A DNA stretch of 64,000 nucleotides from Methyloversatilis sp. (GCF_030698125.1 NZ_JAUYNV010000008.1:62001-126000); one strand, 5' to 3'. Positions 8,596 to 18,153 are shown, numbered from the stretch's first letter. Translations and numbers: made by a program. Notes: generated by a model not told the origin, from the sequence alone.

Positions 8596-9018
8596 ATGAA
8601 TGACAAAGCCGCCTTTGCCGAAAGACTTGCCGCTGCAATGCAGCGCGCTGGTCTTGAACCACGTCCTTCGGTGCTCGAAAAAGAGTTCAACACCCGCTAC
8701 TGGGGGCGTGCGGTGACTTACCAGGCGGTATCCCGCTGGCTCAAGGGTGGTGCAATACCGTCACAGGACAAGCTTGAGGTGCTGGCCGACCTGCTTGCCA
8801 TCGAACCGCAGGTGCTGCAATACGGCGAAGGTGTGGTCCGCAAGGTAAGGGAGAGGCAGCAGATCTGGGCCGAAGGCATCACGCCCGCCGAACGCGAACT
8901 GATCGAAGCCTTCCTGAAGCTTCCGCTCGCGCAGCGCAAGGTACTGCGCGAGGTCATCCTGGCCTTCGTACAGCTCCATGAAAACCTTCAGGTTCGCGAA
9001 TCTGGCGATTCGCGCTGA
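8596..9018 (+). CDS. Helix-turn-helix regulator divergent from the restriction-modification operon
   Basis: A 140-residue protein with an N-terminal XRE-like helix-turn-helix (about residues 7-75; TYQAVSRWLKGGAIPSQDKLEVLADLLAI is the recognition-helix region). A C-terminal helical segment (about residues 95-135) probably dimerises. The ATG at 8596 is the first Met giving a normal N-terminus. Facing mod across 95 bp, it resembles the control proteins that limit expression of restriction-modification systems. The regulatory link is inferred from position only. Confidence 0.75.
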   Translation: MNDKAAFAERLAAAMQRAGLEPRPSVLEKEFNTRYWGRAVTYQAVSRWLKGGAIPSQDKLEVLADLLAIEPQVLQYGEGVVRKVRERQQIWAEGITPAERELIEAFLKLPLAQRKVLREVILAFVQLHENLQVRESGDSR

Positions 9019-9109
9019 TCCGTGGGCCTCCCTTGGCAAAAGCGTGCACAGTCACCTGAAAGCGCCGACAGCACGTCTTTGCTCGCGTGTTTTCTTGAGG
9101 CAAGTTTCC

Positions 9110-9138
9110 TTGCCGTGCCACGCTTTGGTCACTAAGAT
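9110..9138 (+). promoter_or_regulatory. Sigma70-type promoter for vapBC
   Basis: TTGCCG (9110-9115) and TAAGAT (9133-9138) are separated by 17 bp, the optimal spacing, and lie 29 bp upstream of the vapB start. No transcription data are available, so this is a sequence prediction. Confidence 0.5.
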
Positions 9139-9143
9139 CGTAA

Positions 9144-9169
9144 ATGTCACTTAATAGGTAAATTGACAT
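9144..9169. promoter_or_regulatory. Inverted repeat ATGTCA-N14-TGACAT at the vapB start (candidate VapB operator)
   Basis: Perfect six-base arms at 9144-9149 and 9164-9169 flank a 14-bp AT-rich spacer and overlap the vapB start codon. A further ATGTCA lies just inside the gene (9183-9188). AbrB-type antitoxins bind such dyads in their own promoters. The assignment is inferred. Confidence 0.45.
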
Positions 9170-9464
9170 GAACGCGTCGGTAATGTCACAAGGTGGCCGA
9201 GTGGTCGTTCCGAAGGAGTACCGCCAGAAGCTGGGCCTGAAGGAAGGCGATGAGGTTATCTGGGTCGAAGTCGATGGCCAGATCGTGCTGACTTCGCGCA
9301 AGCAGCAACTGGAACGCGCCCAAAAGTTCTTCGCTGAGTTGTTCAAGGATTACCAGGGTGGCTCGCTGGTGGATGAACTGATCGCCGACCGACGGGCCGA
9401 GGCGGCGCGCGACGATGCCGAGGCCGCCGAGTTTGCCGCACGGCACGGAAAGCCCGCAGCATGA
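9168..9464 (+). CDS. vapB: VapB-type antitoxin with SpoVT-AbrB domain
   Basis: A 98-residue protein. Residues 5-50 form a swapped-hairpin AbrB fold (GGRVVVPKEYRQKLGLKEGDEVIWVEV), the DNA-binding half. The rest is a long charged helix rich in Ala, Glu and Asp, typical of the toxin-neutralising tail. Its stop overlaps the start of vapC (ATGA), the standard antitoxin-first arrangement. It should repress its own promoter together with VapC. Confidence 0.87.
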   Translation: MNASVMSQGGRVVVPKEYRQKLGLKEGDEVIWVEVDGQIVLTSRKQQLERAQKFFAELFKDYQGGSLVDELIADRRAEAARDDAEAAEFAARHGKPAA

Positions 9465-9865
9465 AGTACGTGCTGGATGCTTCAGCCTGCCTCGCGTGGA
9501 TACTGAAGGAGCCGGGACAGGCGCGCGTGCTTGAATTGTTGGGTACCGGCGACTGCCTGATTTCGAGTGTCAATGCAGCCGAAGTGGTGTCACGTCTGGC
9601 CCGGTTGGGCCATGCGGAATCCGTCCTGCGTCAGGTCGTCGGCCATCTGAGGGCCGACTGCGTGTCTTTCGACGCCGCGCAGGCAACAGAGGCAGGCGTG
9701 CTGCGCGAGCCGACCCGGCATCTCGGCCTGTCGCTCGGCGATCGCGCCTGTCTGGCGCTGGCGCGTGCGCAGGACGCAGTGGCCATTACCGCTGACCGCG
9801 CCTGGCTGCCGTTGGCGGAACCGCTGGGCATTGCCATCGAGTGCATTCGTCACGAGGCGCACTGA
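9461..9865 (+). CDS. vapC: VapC-type PIN-domain toxin
   Basis: A 134-residue PIN ribonuclease. The acidic metal-binding residues are in place: D6 (VLDAS), E41 (NAAEVVSRL), D94 (SLGDRACLALA) and D112 (ITADRAW). PIN toxins of this type cleave tRNA or rRNA when the antitoxin is degraded. The gene is translationally coupled to vapB and lies between the restriction-modification island and the methylamine cluster. It appears intact. Confidence 0.88.
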   Translation: MKYVLDASACLAWILKEPGQARVLELLGTGDCLISSVNAAEVVSRLARLGHAESVLRQVVGHLRADCVSFDAAQATEAGVLREPTRHLGLSLGDRACLALARAQDAVAITADRAWLPLAEPLGIAIECIRHEAH

Positions 9866-9971
9866 TTCCGGCTCCGGTTTCAAGATCGATACGTCGCTGA
9901 CGCGCGGCGACCCGTACGCGGAATACGTTCACGCACGCATCGGATCCTTCGATCTGCGCCCCGCCGCCCCC

Positions 9972-10577
9972 TCACTCGTGTGCCTGCTCCGGATAAATGA
10001 TGATCGACAGGAAGCGGATCGGCACTTCGGTCAGCTTTTCCGGGCCGTGCGGCACATTGCCGTCGAAGGTGAGCGCGTCGCCCGGCTCCAGCGAGTGAAT
10101 GGTCTTGCCGTGGCGGTAGTCGATGCGGCCTTCCAGCATGTAGATGAATTCGGTGCCCGGATGCTCGAACACCGGGAAGGTGGCCGAGGTCTGTTCGATG
10201 GTGATCAGGAAGGGCTCGAACAGCTTGGTCGGCCCCTGGTGGTAGGACAGCAGGTGATAGGTGTGGCCGCTCTTCGTGCCGCGCCGCGCCACTTCCATGC
10301 TTTCGCCGGCTTTCACGAGCTGGGCGCCGCCGCCTTCGGTTTCGTAGTCCTTGAACAGCGCCGACAGCGACACGCCGAGCGCGCGTGCGATGCGCGACAG
10401 CGCGTCCAGGCTGGTGGCGGTCTGGCCGTTTTCGATGCGTGACAGCATGCCGCGGCTGATGTCGGCGCGGTCCGAAATGTCGGCAATCGTCAGTCCGTGT
10501 GCCCGGCGCAACTCGCGGATCGTGGTGCCGAGATAGCGCTCGAGTTCGCCTTCCATCGCACTGTCTTGCGTGCTCAT
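9972..10577 (-). CDS. XRE-family transcriptional regulator with cupin domain, probable regulator of the methylamine cluster
   Basis: A 201-residue protein. Residues 14-70 are an XRE helix-turn-helix (LTIADISDRADISRGMLSRIENGQTATSLDALSRIARAL). Residues 115-190 are a cupin_2 beta-barrel (EHPGTEFIYMLEGRIDY and LEPGDALTFDGNVPHGPE) able to bind a small effector. A GGGAGG ribosome-binding site precedes the ATG. The gene is divergent from mgdA across 196 bp, so it probably senses an amine, glutamate or pathway intermediate and controls the NMG operon. That role is inferred from position. Confidence 0.82.
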   Translation of the reverse strand: MSTQDSAMEGELERYLGTTIRELRRAHGLTIADISDRADISRGMLSRIENGQTATSLDALSRIARALGVSLSALFKDYETEGGGAQLVKAGESMEVARRGTKSGHTYHLLSYHQGPTKLFEPFLITIEQTSATFPVFEHPGTEFIYMLEGRIDYRHGKTIHSLEPGDALTFDGNVPHGPEKLTEVPIRFLSIIIYPEQAHE

Positions 10578-10643
10578 TGTTGTGGCCTCCCTGTTCTGGC
10601 TGTGCGCGATTTTACGTGCCAGGTTTCATCGTACGAATTTTTG

Positions 10644-10677
10644 TTGACTCCTGCTTTAAAAGGTTCATGATTTGAAC
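10644..10677 (+). promoter_or_regulatory. Candidate promoter and operator of the N-methylglutamate operon
   Basis: TTGACT (10644-10649) is followed after 16 bp by CATGAT (10666-10671), a reasonable sigma70 pair. The perfect inverted repeat GTTCA-N5-TGAAC (10663-10677) covers the -10 element and is a natural site for the divergently encoded XRE-cupin regulator. The surrounding 60 bp are AT-rich compared with the genes on either side. Confidence 0.45.
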
Positions 10678-10773
10678 TAAAGTTGCTTCACACGAACATT
10701 GTCGTGAAGCGAGTCGCCCACCGGCGGTCGCCCCGCAGCCTGGAACTGCGGAAACCCAACTTCGGAAAATTTC

Positions 10774-12015
10774 ATGCCCTGGCGCCTATTGCGGTTCGGT
10801 CTGTCCAAGTCACATCCGGAACCGCGGATGTTCACGACCCACGACACGCTGAAACCTTCGTACGACGTGGTGATCATCGGCGGCGGCGGCCACGGGCTGG
10901 CCAGCGCCTACTACCTGGCGCGCGACCACGGCATCACCAATGTCGCGGTGCTCGAAAAAGGTTACATCGGCGGCGGCAACACCGGCCGCAACACCACCAT
11001 CATCCGCTCGAACTACCTGACGCCCGAAGGCGTCAAGTTCTACGACAAGTCCGTGCAGCTGTGGCAGGACCTGTCGACCGAGTTCGACCTCAACCTGTTC
11101 TTCTCCACCCGCGGCCACTTCACGCTGGCACATACAGACTCGGCGATGCGCACGATGCGCTGGCGCGCCGAGGTGAACAAGCATTACGGCATCGCGTCCG
11201 AAGTGGTCGGGCCGGAAGACGTGAAGCGCGCCACGCCGCAGATGGACCTGTCCTGTGGCGGCCACGCGCCGATCCAGGGCGCGCTGTACCACGCGCCCGG
11301 CGCGGTGGCCCGTCACGACGCGGTGGCCTGGGGCTACGGCCGCGGCGCCGACATGCGCGGCGCTGAAATCCACCAGCAGACTGCGGTCACCGGCATCGAG
11401 GTGAAGGGCGGCAAGGTGGTCGGCGTGCATACCACGCGCGGCTTCATCGCGACGAACAAGGTGATCTGCGCGGTGGCGGGCTTCACCCCGCGCATCACCG
11501 ACATGGTCGGCATCAAGACGCCCATCTACATCCACCCGCTGCAGGCCATGGTGAGCGAGCCGATGAAGCCCTGGCTCGATTCCATCCTGGTGTCGGGCAG
11601 CCTGCACATCTACGTCAGCCAGAGTTCGCGCGGCGAACTGGTGATGGGCGCGTCGCTCGATCCGTACGAAGTGCAATCGACCCGCTCGACGCTCGACTTC
11701 CCGGAAGGCCTGTCGGCGCACCTGCTCGACATGTTCCCCTTCCTGTCGCACGTGAAGGTGGTGCGCCAGTGGGCCGGCATGGCCGACATGACGCCCGACT
11801 TCGCCCCGATCATGGGCATGACGCCGGTCGAGGGCTTCTATCTCGATTCCGGCTGGGGCACCTGGGGCTTCAAGGCGACACCGGTGTGCGGCAAGACGAT
11901 GGCCTGGACGGTGGCGAACGACAAGCCGCACGAACTGATCACCGGTTTTTCGCTGGACCGCTTCCGCAACTACGCGCTGACCGGCGAGAAGGGAGCGGCA
12001 AGTGTGGGTCACTGA
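10774..12015 (+). CDS. mgdA: N-methylglutamate dehydrogenase subunit A (sarcosine oxidase beta-like)
   Basis: A 413-residue FAD-dependent amine-oxidising subunit with the N-terminal dinucleotide motif IIGGGGHGLASAYYLA and the NTGRNTTIIRSNYL segment typical of SoxB-like sarcosine oxidase beta subunits. It forms a heterotetramer with MgdBCD that oxidises N-methylglutamate to glutamate, releasing the methyl carbon as formaldehyde or as a tetrahydrofolate unit. The start at 10774 is preferred because its N-terminal FGLSKSHPEP resembles SoxB; ATG 10828 is the alternative. This is the first gene of an eight-gene operon. Confidence 0.92.
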   Translation: MPWRLLRFGLSKSHPEPRMFTTHDTLKPSYDVVIIGGGGHGLASAYYLARDHGITNVAVLEKGYIGGGNTGRNTTIIRSNYLTPEGVKFYDKSVQLWQDLSTEFDLNLFFSTRGHFTLAHTDSAMRTMRWRAEVNKHYGIASEVVGPEDVKRATPQMDLSCGGHAPIQGALYHAPGAVARHDAVAWGYGRGADMRGAEIHQQTAVTGIEVKGGKVVGVHTTRGFIATNKVICAVAGFTPRITDMVGIKTPIYIHPLQAMVSEPMKPWLDSILVSGSLHIYVSQSSRGELVMGASLDPYEVQSTRSTLDFPEGLSAHLLDMFPFLSHVKVVRQWAGMADMTPDFAPIMGMTPVEGFYLDSGWGTWGFKATPVCGKTMAWTVANDKPHELITGFSLDRFRNYALTGEKGAASVGH

Positions 12016-12057
12016 AGCTTTGCCCGTATTCCTTCGCCAGACCGCAGGAGCGACGAC

Positions 12058-12315
12058 ATGAAATTGATGACCTGTCCGGTCAATGGCACGCGGCCGGTAT
12101 CGGAATTCGTCTACTGGGGCGAAATCCGCCCGATGCCGGATCCCGACACCTGCAGCGATGACGAGTGGGCCGCCTACGTGTTCAACCGCAATGGCGCACC
12201 CGGCGTGAAGAAGGAGTGGTGGTGCCACACGCCGTCGAACACCTGGTTCATCGCCGAGCGCGATACCGAGAAGGATTTTGTGCTGCGTACCTATCTATAT
12301 GGAGATGACCGGTGA
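12058..12315 (+). CDS. mgdB: N-methylglutamate dehydrogenase subunit B (sarcosine oxidase delta-like)
   Basis: An 85-residue small subunit of the heterotetrameric dehydrogenase, similar to SoxD. The heterotetrameric sarcosine oxidase delta subunit binds zinc through a CxxC near the N-terminus and an H-x3-C later. Here the first motif reads CPVNG and the second WWCHTPSNTWF, so two of the usual cysteines are replaced and classic zinc binding looks lost. Its stop overlaps the GTG start of mgdC. AGGAGCGACG lies just upstream of its ATG. Confidence 0.9.
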   Translation: MKLMTCPVNGTRPVSEFVYWGEIRPMPDPDTCSDDEWAAYVFNRNGAPGVKKEWWCHTPSNTWFIAERDTEKDFVLRTYLYGDDR

Positions 12316-15212
12316 AGCGCCTGCCCGCCATGCCCGACGAGTGGATTGACCGCAGTACGGTCGTCCGCTTCCGTTTCGAGGGATCCGCTTTCGAAGGTCT
12401 TGCCGGCGACAGCATTTCCAGCGCGCTGTGGGCCGCCGGCCAGCGCGCACTCGGCCGCAGCTTCAAGTACCACCGGGTGCGCGGCATCCTGTCGGCCGCC
12501 AACCATGACGTGAACGTCATGCTGCAGGACGGCCCGCGCCTGAACACCCGCGGCGACGTCGTTGCGCTGCGCGACGGCATGGACCTGACGGCCGTCAATA
12601 CCTTTGGCGGCGTCGCCAACGACCGCGCCCGCGTGCTCGGCCTGTTCGCGCGCTTCCTGCCAGTCGGCTTCTACTACAAGGCCTTCCATTCGAAGCGGCT
12701 GTTCCCGAAATGGGAGCGCATGTTCCGCCGCATCACCGGTCTGGGCGTGCTCGATTTCGACACGCCGCACGTCCGCACGCCCAAGCGCTATGACTTCTGC
12801 GACGTGCTGGTGATCGGCGCCGGTCCGTCCGGCCTGTCCGCCGCCCTGGCAGCGGCCGACGCCGGCGCGAAGGTGGTCATCGTCGACGAGAATGCGCACG
12901 CCGGCGGCAGCGGCCTGTTCCAGCTCGGTGGCGACGCGGCGCGGCGCGAGCACACCCGCGCACTGCTGCAGCGCGTGAAGGCGCACGCCGGCATCCGCCT
13001 GCTCGAAGGCACGTGTGCCGGCGCCTATTACGCCGACAACTGGGTGCCGCTGATCGACGCCGAACGCATGACGAAGATGCGCGCCGCGGCAGTGGTGGTC
13101 GCCAGCGGTGCGTTCGAACAACCGGCCGTGTTCCGCAACAACGACCTGCCGGGCGTCATGAACGGCTCGGCCATGCAGCGCCTGATCTATCGCTACGCCG
13201 TGCTGCCGGCGCAGCGCAGCGTGGTGCTGGCGGCGAACGCCGACGGCTATCGCGTCGCGCTCGACGTGCTGGCGGCCGGCGGTGAAGTCGCCGCCGTGCT
13301 CGACCTGCGCGCCGACGTGCCTGCGTCGCCGCAGCTCGACGTGCTGCGCAGCCGCGGGGTCGAACTGCTCACCGGCCACGCGGTGTACGAGGCGCATGCC
13401 GACGGCCGCGGCGCGCTGGCCGGCGTCACCGTGTGCCGCGTCGATGCGGCGGGCAAGGTGGTCGCCGGTTCGACGCGGCGCATCGATTGCGACGGGCTGG
13501 CGATGAGCACCGGCTGGTCGCCGGCCGCCAACCTGCTGTACCAGGCCGGAACGAAGATGCGTTTCGACGACGGCCTGCAGCAGTTCGTGCCGGATGTGCT
13601 GCCGCAGGGCGTGTTCGCCTGTGGCCGGGTGAATGGTGCCTACCGCATCGAGTCACGCATTGCCGACGGCCGGCGCGCCGGTGCCGCCGCCGCGGCGCAC
13701 ACCGGTTTTCCGAGTGCGATCGATGCGGTGATACAGCCGGAAACCGAATCGCCGTCGCATGCCTGGCCCATCGTTGCCCACCCGGATGGCAAGAACTTCG
13801 TCGATTTCGACGAAGACCTGCAGGTGAAGGATTTCGAGAACGCGGTGCAGGAGGGCTACGACAACATCGAGTTGATGAAGCGCTACTCGACCGTCGGCAT
13901 GGGCCCGAGTCAGGGCAAGCATTCGAACATGACGGCGCTGCGCATCCTGGCGCGCCTGACCGGCAAGTCGCCGCAGCAGGTCGGCACGACCACCGCCCGG
14001 CCGTTCTTCCACCCGGTGCCGCTGTCGCATCTGGCTGGCCGCGGCTTCAGCCCGCAGCGCCAGTCGCCGCTGCACGGCCGCCACGCCAGGCTCGGTGCCG
14101 TGTTCATGCAGGCAGGTGCCTGGGAGCGGCCGGCCTACTACGCGGTCGAGGGTCGCACGGCCACCGACTGCGTGCGCGCCGAAGTGGCACGGGTGCGTTC
14201 GGCGGTCGGTCTGATCGACGTCGGCACGCTGGGCAAGCTGGAAGTGCGCGGTCCGCAGGCGGCCGAGTTCCTGAACCGCGTCTATGCCGGCCGCTATGAC
14301 AACATGAAGGTCGGCAGCACGCGCTATGCGGTGATGTGCGACGACTCCGGCGTGCTGGCCGACGAAGGTGTCGTGGCGCGCGTGGCCGATGACGTCTTCT
14401 ACTTCACGACGACCTCGTCCGGTGCCGCCACCGTGTATCGCGAACTGTCGCGCCTGAACACCGAATGGCGGCTCGATTGCGGTCTGGTGAATCTGACCGG
14501 CGCGTACTCGGCGATGAATCTCGCCGGACCGGCGTCGCGCGCCGTGCTGGCGACGCTGACCGACATGGATCTGTCATCGGCCGCCTTCCCCTACCTCGCG
14601 GTGCGATCCGGCCTGGTGGCCGGCGTGCCGGTGCGCATGATGCGGGTCGGCTTCGTCGGCGAGTGGGGTTACGAAATCCATGCGCCGGCCGAGTACGGTC
14701 CGGTGCTGTGGGATCTGTTGATGAAGGCGGGCGAGGCGTCCGGCATCGGTGCCTTCGGCGTCGAGGCGCAGCGCCTGCTGCGGCTGGAAAAGGGTCACCT
14801 CATCGTCAGCCAGGACACCGACGGCCTGACCCATCCGTTCGAAGTGGGCATGGACTGGGCGGTCAAACTCGACAAGCCCTTCTTCACCGGCCAGCGCTCA
14901 CTGAAAATCATCAGGAAGCTGCCGCTGAAACGCCGGCTGGTCGGCTTCATGCTGCCGGCCAACCACCTCGGTCAGGTGCCGCAGGAATGCCATCTGATCA
15001 TCGGTGACGGCGACATCGTCGGCCGCGTGACGAGTATTTCGTGGAGCCCGAATGTCGGTCGCCACATCGGGCTCGCCTTCGTGCCGCCCGAAATGACCGC
15101 ACCCGGCACGGCGCTGTCCATTCGCGTCACCGATGGAACGATGGTGCCGGCCGAAGTCTGTACGACACCGTTCTTCGACCCGACAGATGCCCGCCAGAAG
15201 GAGGCGACATGA
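12312..15212 (+). CDS. mgdC: N-methylglutamate dehydrogenase subunit C (sarcosine oxidase alpha-like)
   Basis: A 966-residue large subunit. In order: an N-terminal ferredoxin-like fold (about residues 10-95), an NAD/FAD-binding domain with VLVIGAGPSGLSAALAAADAGAKVVIVDE (about 165-195), and a C-terminal GcvT-like tetrahydrofolate-binding half (about 590-960). The GcvT half suggests that the methyl carbon can leave as methylene-tetrahydrofolate. The GTG start overlaps the mgdB stop, and the gene's own stop overlaps the mgdD start, so the four subunits are translationally coupled. Confidence 0.93.
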   Translation: MKRLPAMPDEWIDRSTVVRFRFEGSAFEGLAGDSISSALWAAGQRALGRSFKYHRVRGILSAANHDVNVMLQDGPRLNTRGDVVALRDGMDLTAVNTFGGVANDRARVLGLFARFLPVGFYYKAFHSKRLFPKWERMFRRITGLGVLDFDTPHVRTPKRYDFCDVLVIGAGPSGLSAALAAADAGAKVVIVDENAHAGGSGLFQLGGDAARREHTRALLQRVKAHAGIRLLEGTCAGAYYADNWVPLIDAERMTKMRAAAVVVASGAFEQPAVFRNNDLPGVMNGSAMQRLIYRYAVLPAQRSVVLAANADGYRVALDVLAAGGEVAAVLDLRADVPASPQLDVLRSRGVELLTGHAVYEAHADGRGALAGVTVCRVDAAGKVVAGSTRRIDCDGLAMSTGWSPAANLLYQAGTKMRFDDGLQQFVPDVLPQGVFACGRVNGAYRIESRIADGRRAGAAAAAHTGFPSAIDAVIQPETESPSHAWPIVAHPDGKNFVDFDEDLQVKDFENAVQEGYDNIELMKRYSTVGMGPSQGKHSNMTALRILARLTGKSPQQVGTTTARPFFHPVPLSHLAGRGFSPQRQSPLHGRHARLGAVFMQAGAWERPAYYAVEGRTATDCVRAEVARVRSAVGLIDVGTLGKLEVRGPQAAEFLNRVYAGRYDNMKVGSTRYAVMCDDSGVLADEGVVARVADDVFYFTTTSSGAATVYRELSRLNTEWRLDCGLVNLTGAYSAMNLAGPASRAVLATLTDMDLSSAAFPYLAVRSGLVAGVPVRMMRVGFVGEWGYEIHAPAEYGPVLWDLLMKAGEASGIGAFGVEAQRLLRLEKGHLIVSQDTDGLTHPFEVGMDWAVKLDKPFFTGQRSLKIIRKLPLKRRLVGFMLPANHLGQVPQECHLIIGDGDIVGRVTSISWSPNVGRHIGLAFVPPEMTAPGTALSIRVTDGTMVPAEVCTTPFFDPTDARQKEAT

Positions 15213-15847
15213 ACGCAGTACTGCGCATCAGCCCGTTGTTCGACGTGCAGGCGCCACTCGCCCGGGACTGGACCACCCGCGAACGGATGCAGGTTGTCGC
15301 GCGCTTCGGCGCCGGCGAAGCCGCCAGGCGGGCCAGCGCCGGCATCGGCGACCGGAGTTTCCTGCATCGTACTGGTGTCAAGGGAGCGGGCGCAGCCGCC
15401 TGGCTCAATGCGCAGGGCATCGACACGCCGGCGCAACCGAACAGTTTCCTGCAACTCGCCGACGGCACGCTGGTGGCGCGCCTCGGGCTGACCGAATACC
15501 TGATCGAAGATGCGCCGGGCGGCACGCGTACCGCCGCACTGATGGCGCAGCCGCCGGGCGAGCGCGTGTATCCCGTGCCGCGCTTCGACGCCGCGCTGGA
15601 GCTCACCGGCACGCAGATCCCCGAATTGCTGCGCCAGACCTGCGCCTTCGATTTCTCCACGCTGGCGGCGCCGGCGCTGGTGATGACGTCCATGGTCGGC
15701 GTGGGGGTGACCGCGCTGACGCTCGACAGCGCCGATGGCCCGGTCGTCCGTCTGTGGTGCGACGGCACGTGGGGGGGCTATCTGTGGCTCACGCTGGTCG
15801 AGGTGGCGGGCGATCTGGGCGGTGGCGCGGTCGGCGTCGAAGCTTAA
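15209..15847 (+). CDS. mgdD: N-methylglutamate dehydrogenase subunit D (sarcosine oxidase gamma-like)
   Basis: A 212-residue SoxG-like subunit, distantly related to GcvT folds, that completes the MgdABCD complex. Its ATG overlaps the mgdC stop and is preceded by GGAGGCG. The sequence is weakly conserved even within the family; assignment rests on position and on segments such as [24 protein letters not shown]. It is 38 bp from gmaS. Confidence 0.88.
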   Translation: MNAVLRISPLFDVQAPLARDWTTRERMQVVARFGAGEAARRASAGIGDRSFLHRTGVKGAGAAAWLNAQGIDTPAQPNSFLQLADGTLVARLGLTEYLIEDAPGGTRTAALMAQPPGERVYPVPRFDAALELTGTQIPELLRQTCAFDFSTLAAPALVMTSMVGVGVTALTLDSADGPVVRLWCDGTWGGYLWLTLVEVAGDLGGGAVGVEA

Positions 15848-15884
15848 CGGGACTGAACAACAGCGGGCGACAGGGAGAAATGAC

Positions 15885-17225
15885 ATGACACCGAGCGAAG
15901 CAAAGCAGTTTCTGAAAGACAACAAGGTCAGGTATCTGCTGGCACAGTTCGTCGACATCCACGGTTCGGCCAAGACCAAATCGGTCCCGGTCGAACATTA
16001 CGACACCGTGGTGAGCGATGGCGCCGGCTTCGCCGGGTTCGCCATCTGGGGCATGGGCATGACGCCCAATGTCGACGCCGACTACATGGCGGTCGGCGAT
16101 GCGTCGACGCTGTCGCTGGTGCCCTGGCAGCCGGGCTATGCGCGCATCGCCTGCGACGGCCATACGCACGGCACGCCGCACGAATTCGACGCCCGCGTGG
16201 TGCTGAAGAAGCAGCTCGAACAATTCAAGTCGCGCGGCTGGACCTTCTACACCGGCATGGAGCCGGAGTTCTCGCTGCTGCGCAAGGTCGAGGGCAAGAT
16301 CCTGCCGGCCGACGCCGGCGACACGCTGGCCAAGCCCTGTTACGACTACAAGGGCCTGTCGCGTGCCCGGGTCTTTCTCGAACGGCTGTCCGAATCGCTG
16401 CGCGCGGTCGGCATCGACGTCTATCAGATCGACCACGAAGACGCGAACGGCCAGTTCGAAATCAACTACACCTTCACCGACGCGCTGACCTCGTGCGACC
16501 ACTACACCTTCTTCAAGATGGGTGCCGCCGAGATCGCCGCCGACCTGGGCCTGATCTGTTCCTTCATGCCCAAGCCGTTCTCGAACCGCCCGGGCAACGG
16601 TCTGCACATGCACATGTCGATCGGCGAAACGGCGCCCGGCGGCAAGAAGAACCTGTTCGAGGACAAGTCCGACAAGCACGGCCTGGCGCTGTCGAAGCTG
16701 GCCTACCACTGGGCGGCCGGCCTGCTCAAGCACGCGCCGGCGCTGGCTGCGCTGTGCTGCCCGACGGTCAATTCATACAAGCGTCTGGTGGTCGGCCGCT
16801 CGCTGACCGGTGCCACCTGGGCGCCGGCCTACATCTGCTACGGCGGCAACAACCGCAGCGGCATGATCCGCAGCCCCGGCGGCCGGCTTGAACTTCGCCT
16901 GCCCGACGCCTCCTGCAACGCCTATCTGGCCACCGCCGCAGTGATCGCAGCCGGCATGGACGGCGTGAACAACGAGCTCGATCCGGGCGCGCCGAACAAC
17001 GACAACCTGTACGACTACAGCCAGGCCCAGCTCGACGCGGCCGGCATCGGCGTACTGCCGCAGAACCTGCATGAAGCGCTGCTGGCGCTCGAAAAGGACG
17101 AAGTGATCCGGGCTGCACTGGGTCCGGTCGTCGACGAGTTCCTGCGTCTCAAGCACATGGAGTGGGTCGAGTACATGCGCCACGTTTCCGATTGGGAAGT
17201 GCAGAGCTACCTCGAATTTTTCTGA
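15885..17225 (+). CDS. gmaS: Gamma-glutamylmethylamide synthetase (glutamine synthetase family)
   Basis: A 446-residue type III glutamine-synthetase-like enzyme. It ligates methylamine to the gamma-carboxyl of glutamate using ATP, giving gamma-glutamylmethylamide, the entry step of the NMG pathway. Family motifs are present: [12 protein letters not shown] (metal-binding glutamate), NGLHMHMS, and the ATP-binding/arginine region [24 protein letters not shown]. The ATG at 15885 has AGGGAG upstream. Its position between mgd and mgs genes distinguishes it from ordinary GlnA. Confidence 0.93.
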   Translation: MTPSEAKQFLKDNKVRYLLAQFVDIHGSAKTKSVPVEHYDTVVSDGAGFAGFAIWGMGMTPNVDADYMAVGDASTLSLVPWQPGYARIACDGHTHGTPHEFDARVVLKKQLEQFKSRGWTFYTGMEPEFSLLRKVEGKILPADAGDTLAKPCYDYKGLSRARVFLERLSESLRAVGIDVYQIDHEDANGQFEINYTFTDALTSCDHYTFFKMGAAEIAADLGLICSFMPKPFSNRPGNGLHMHMSIGETAPGGKKNLFEDKSDKHGLALSKLAYHWAAGLLKHAPALAALCCPTVNSYKRLVVGRSLTGATWAPAYICYGGNNRSGMIRSPGGRLELRLPDASCNAYLATAAVIAAGMDGVNNELDPGAPNNDNLYDYSQAQLDAAGIGVLPQNLHEALLALEKDEVIRAALGPVVDEFLRLKHMEWVEYMRHVSDWEVQSYLEFF

Positions 17226-17244
17226 TCATCCCCGGAGAACCGAT

Positions 17245-18153
17245 ATGTGTGGAATCGTGGGTTTGCTGGTGAAGACACCGGCACTGAAGGAAAGACTGGG
17301 CGAGTTGATGGTGCCCATGCTGATCGGCATGACCGAACGCGGGCCGGATTCGGCCGGTCTGGCGGTGTTCGCCGATCCGCTGGCCGAGGGCTCGCGCAAG
17401 CTGAGCCTGTATTCCGGGCTGACCGATGAAGGCGCGGATTTCAACTGGCATGGTCTGACGCACGCGCTGAAGGATCACCTCGACGTCGAGGCGATCATCG
17501 ACGTGAAGAACAATCACGCCGTGCTGTCGTTCGCGGTGGCGCCGGACATGATCAAGCGCTGGTTGCGCGAACACCATCCGAAGCTGCACATCCTGAGCAC
17601 CGGTCGCACGATCGACCTGTACAAGGACGTCGGCACGCCGGCCGAAGTGGCCGAGCGCTACGACTTCAAGTCGATGAAGGGCTCGCACCTGGTCGGCCAC
17701 ACCCGGATGGCGACCGAATCGGCGGTGACGCCGGACCGCGCCCACCCGTTCACGGCCGGCGAGGATTTCTGCCTGGTGCACAACGGTTCGCTGTCGAACC
17801 CGAATGACATCCGTCGCAAGCTGCAGCCGCACGGCATCCATTTCGACACCGACAACGACACCGAAGCAGCCTGCCGCTTCCTCGAATGGCGGCTGCGCGA
17901 AGGCGACGAGCTGGAGGCGGCGCTGCAGCGCGGCTTCGACGAGATGGACGGTTTCTACACCTTCCTGATGGGGACGCCGGACAAGCTTGCGCTGATCCGC
18001 GACCCGTTCGCCTGCAAGCCTGCGGTGGTCGCCGAAACCGACGACTACGTGGCGATCGCGTCGGAATTCCGTTCGCTCGCCCACCTGCCCGGCGTCAAGC
18101 ACGCCCACGTGTTCGAACCCGCGCCCGAGGAGATGTACGTATGGAACGCCTGA
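17245..18153 (+). CDS. mgsA: N-methylglutamate synthase subunit A (class II amidotransferase-like)
   Basis: A 302-residue protein with the N-terminal MCGIVGLL of Ntn amidotransferases, Cys2 being the catalytic nucleophile, and FCLVHNGSLSNPNDIRR later in the fold. It corresponds to the amidotransferase segment of glutamate synthase as a separate subunit. With MgsB and MgsC it converts gamma-glutamylmethylamide or methylamine plus glutamate into N-methylglutamate. CCCGGAGAACCGAT precedes the ATG. It overlaps mgsB by 13 bp. Confidence 0.92.
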   Translation: MCGIVGLLVKTPALKERLGELMVPMLIGMTERGPDSAGLAVFADPLAEGSRKLSLYSGLTDEGADFNWHGLTHALKDHLDVEAIIDVKNNHAVLSFAVAPDMIKRWLREHHPKLHILSTGRTIDLYKDVGTPAEVAERYDFKSMKGSHLVGHTRMATESAVTPDRAHPFTAGEDFCLVHNGSLSNPNDIRRKLQPHGIHFDTDNDTEAACRFLEWRLREGDELEAALQRGFDEMDGFYTFLMGTPDKLALIRDPFACKPAVVAETDDYVAIASEFRSLAHLPGVKHAHVFEPAPEEMYVWNA

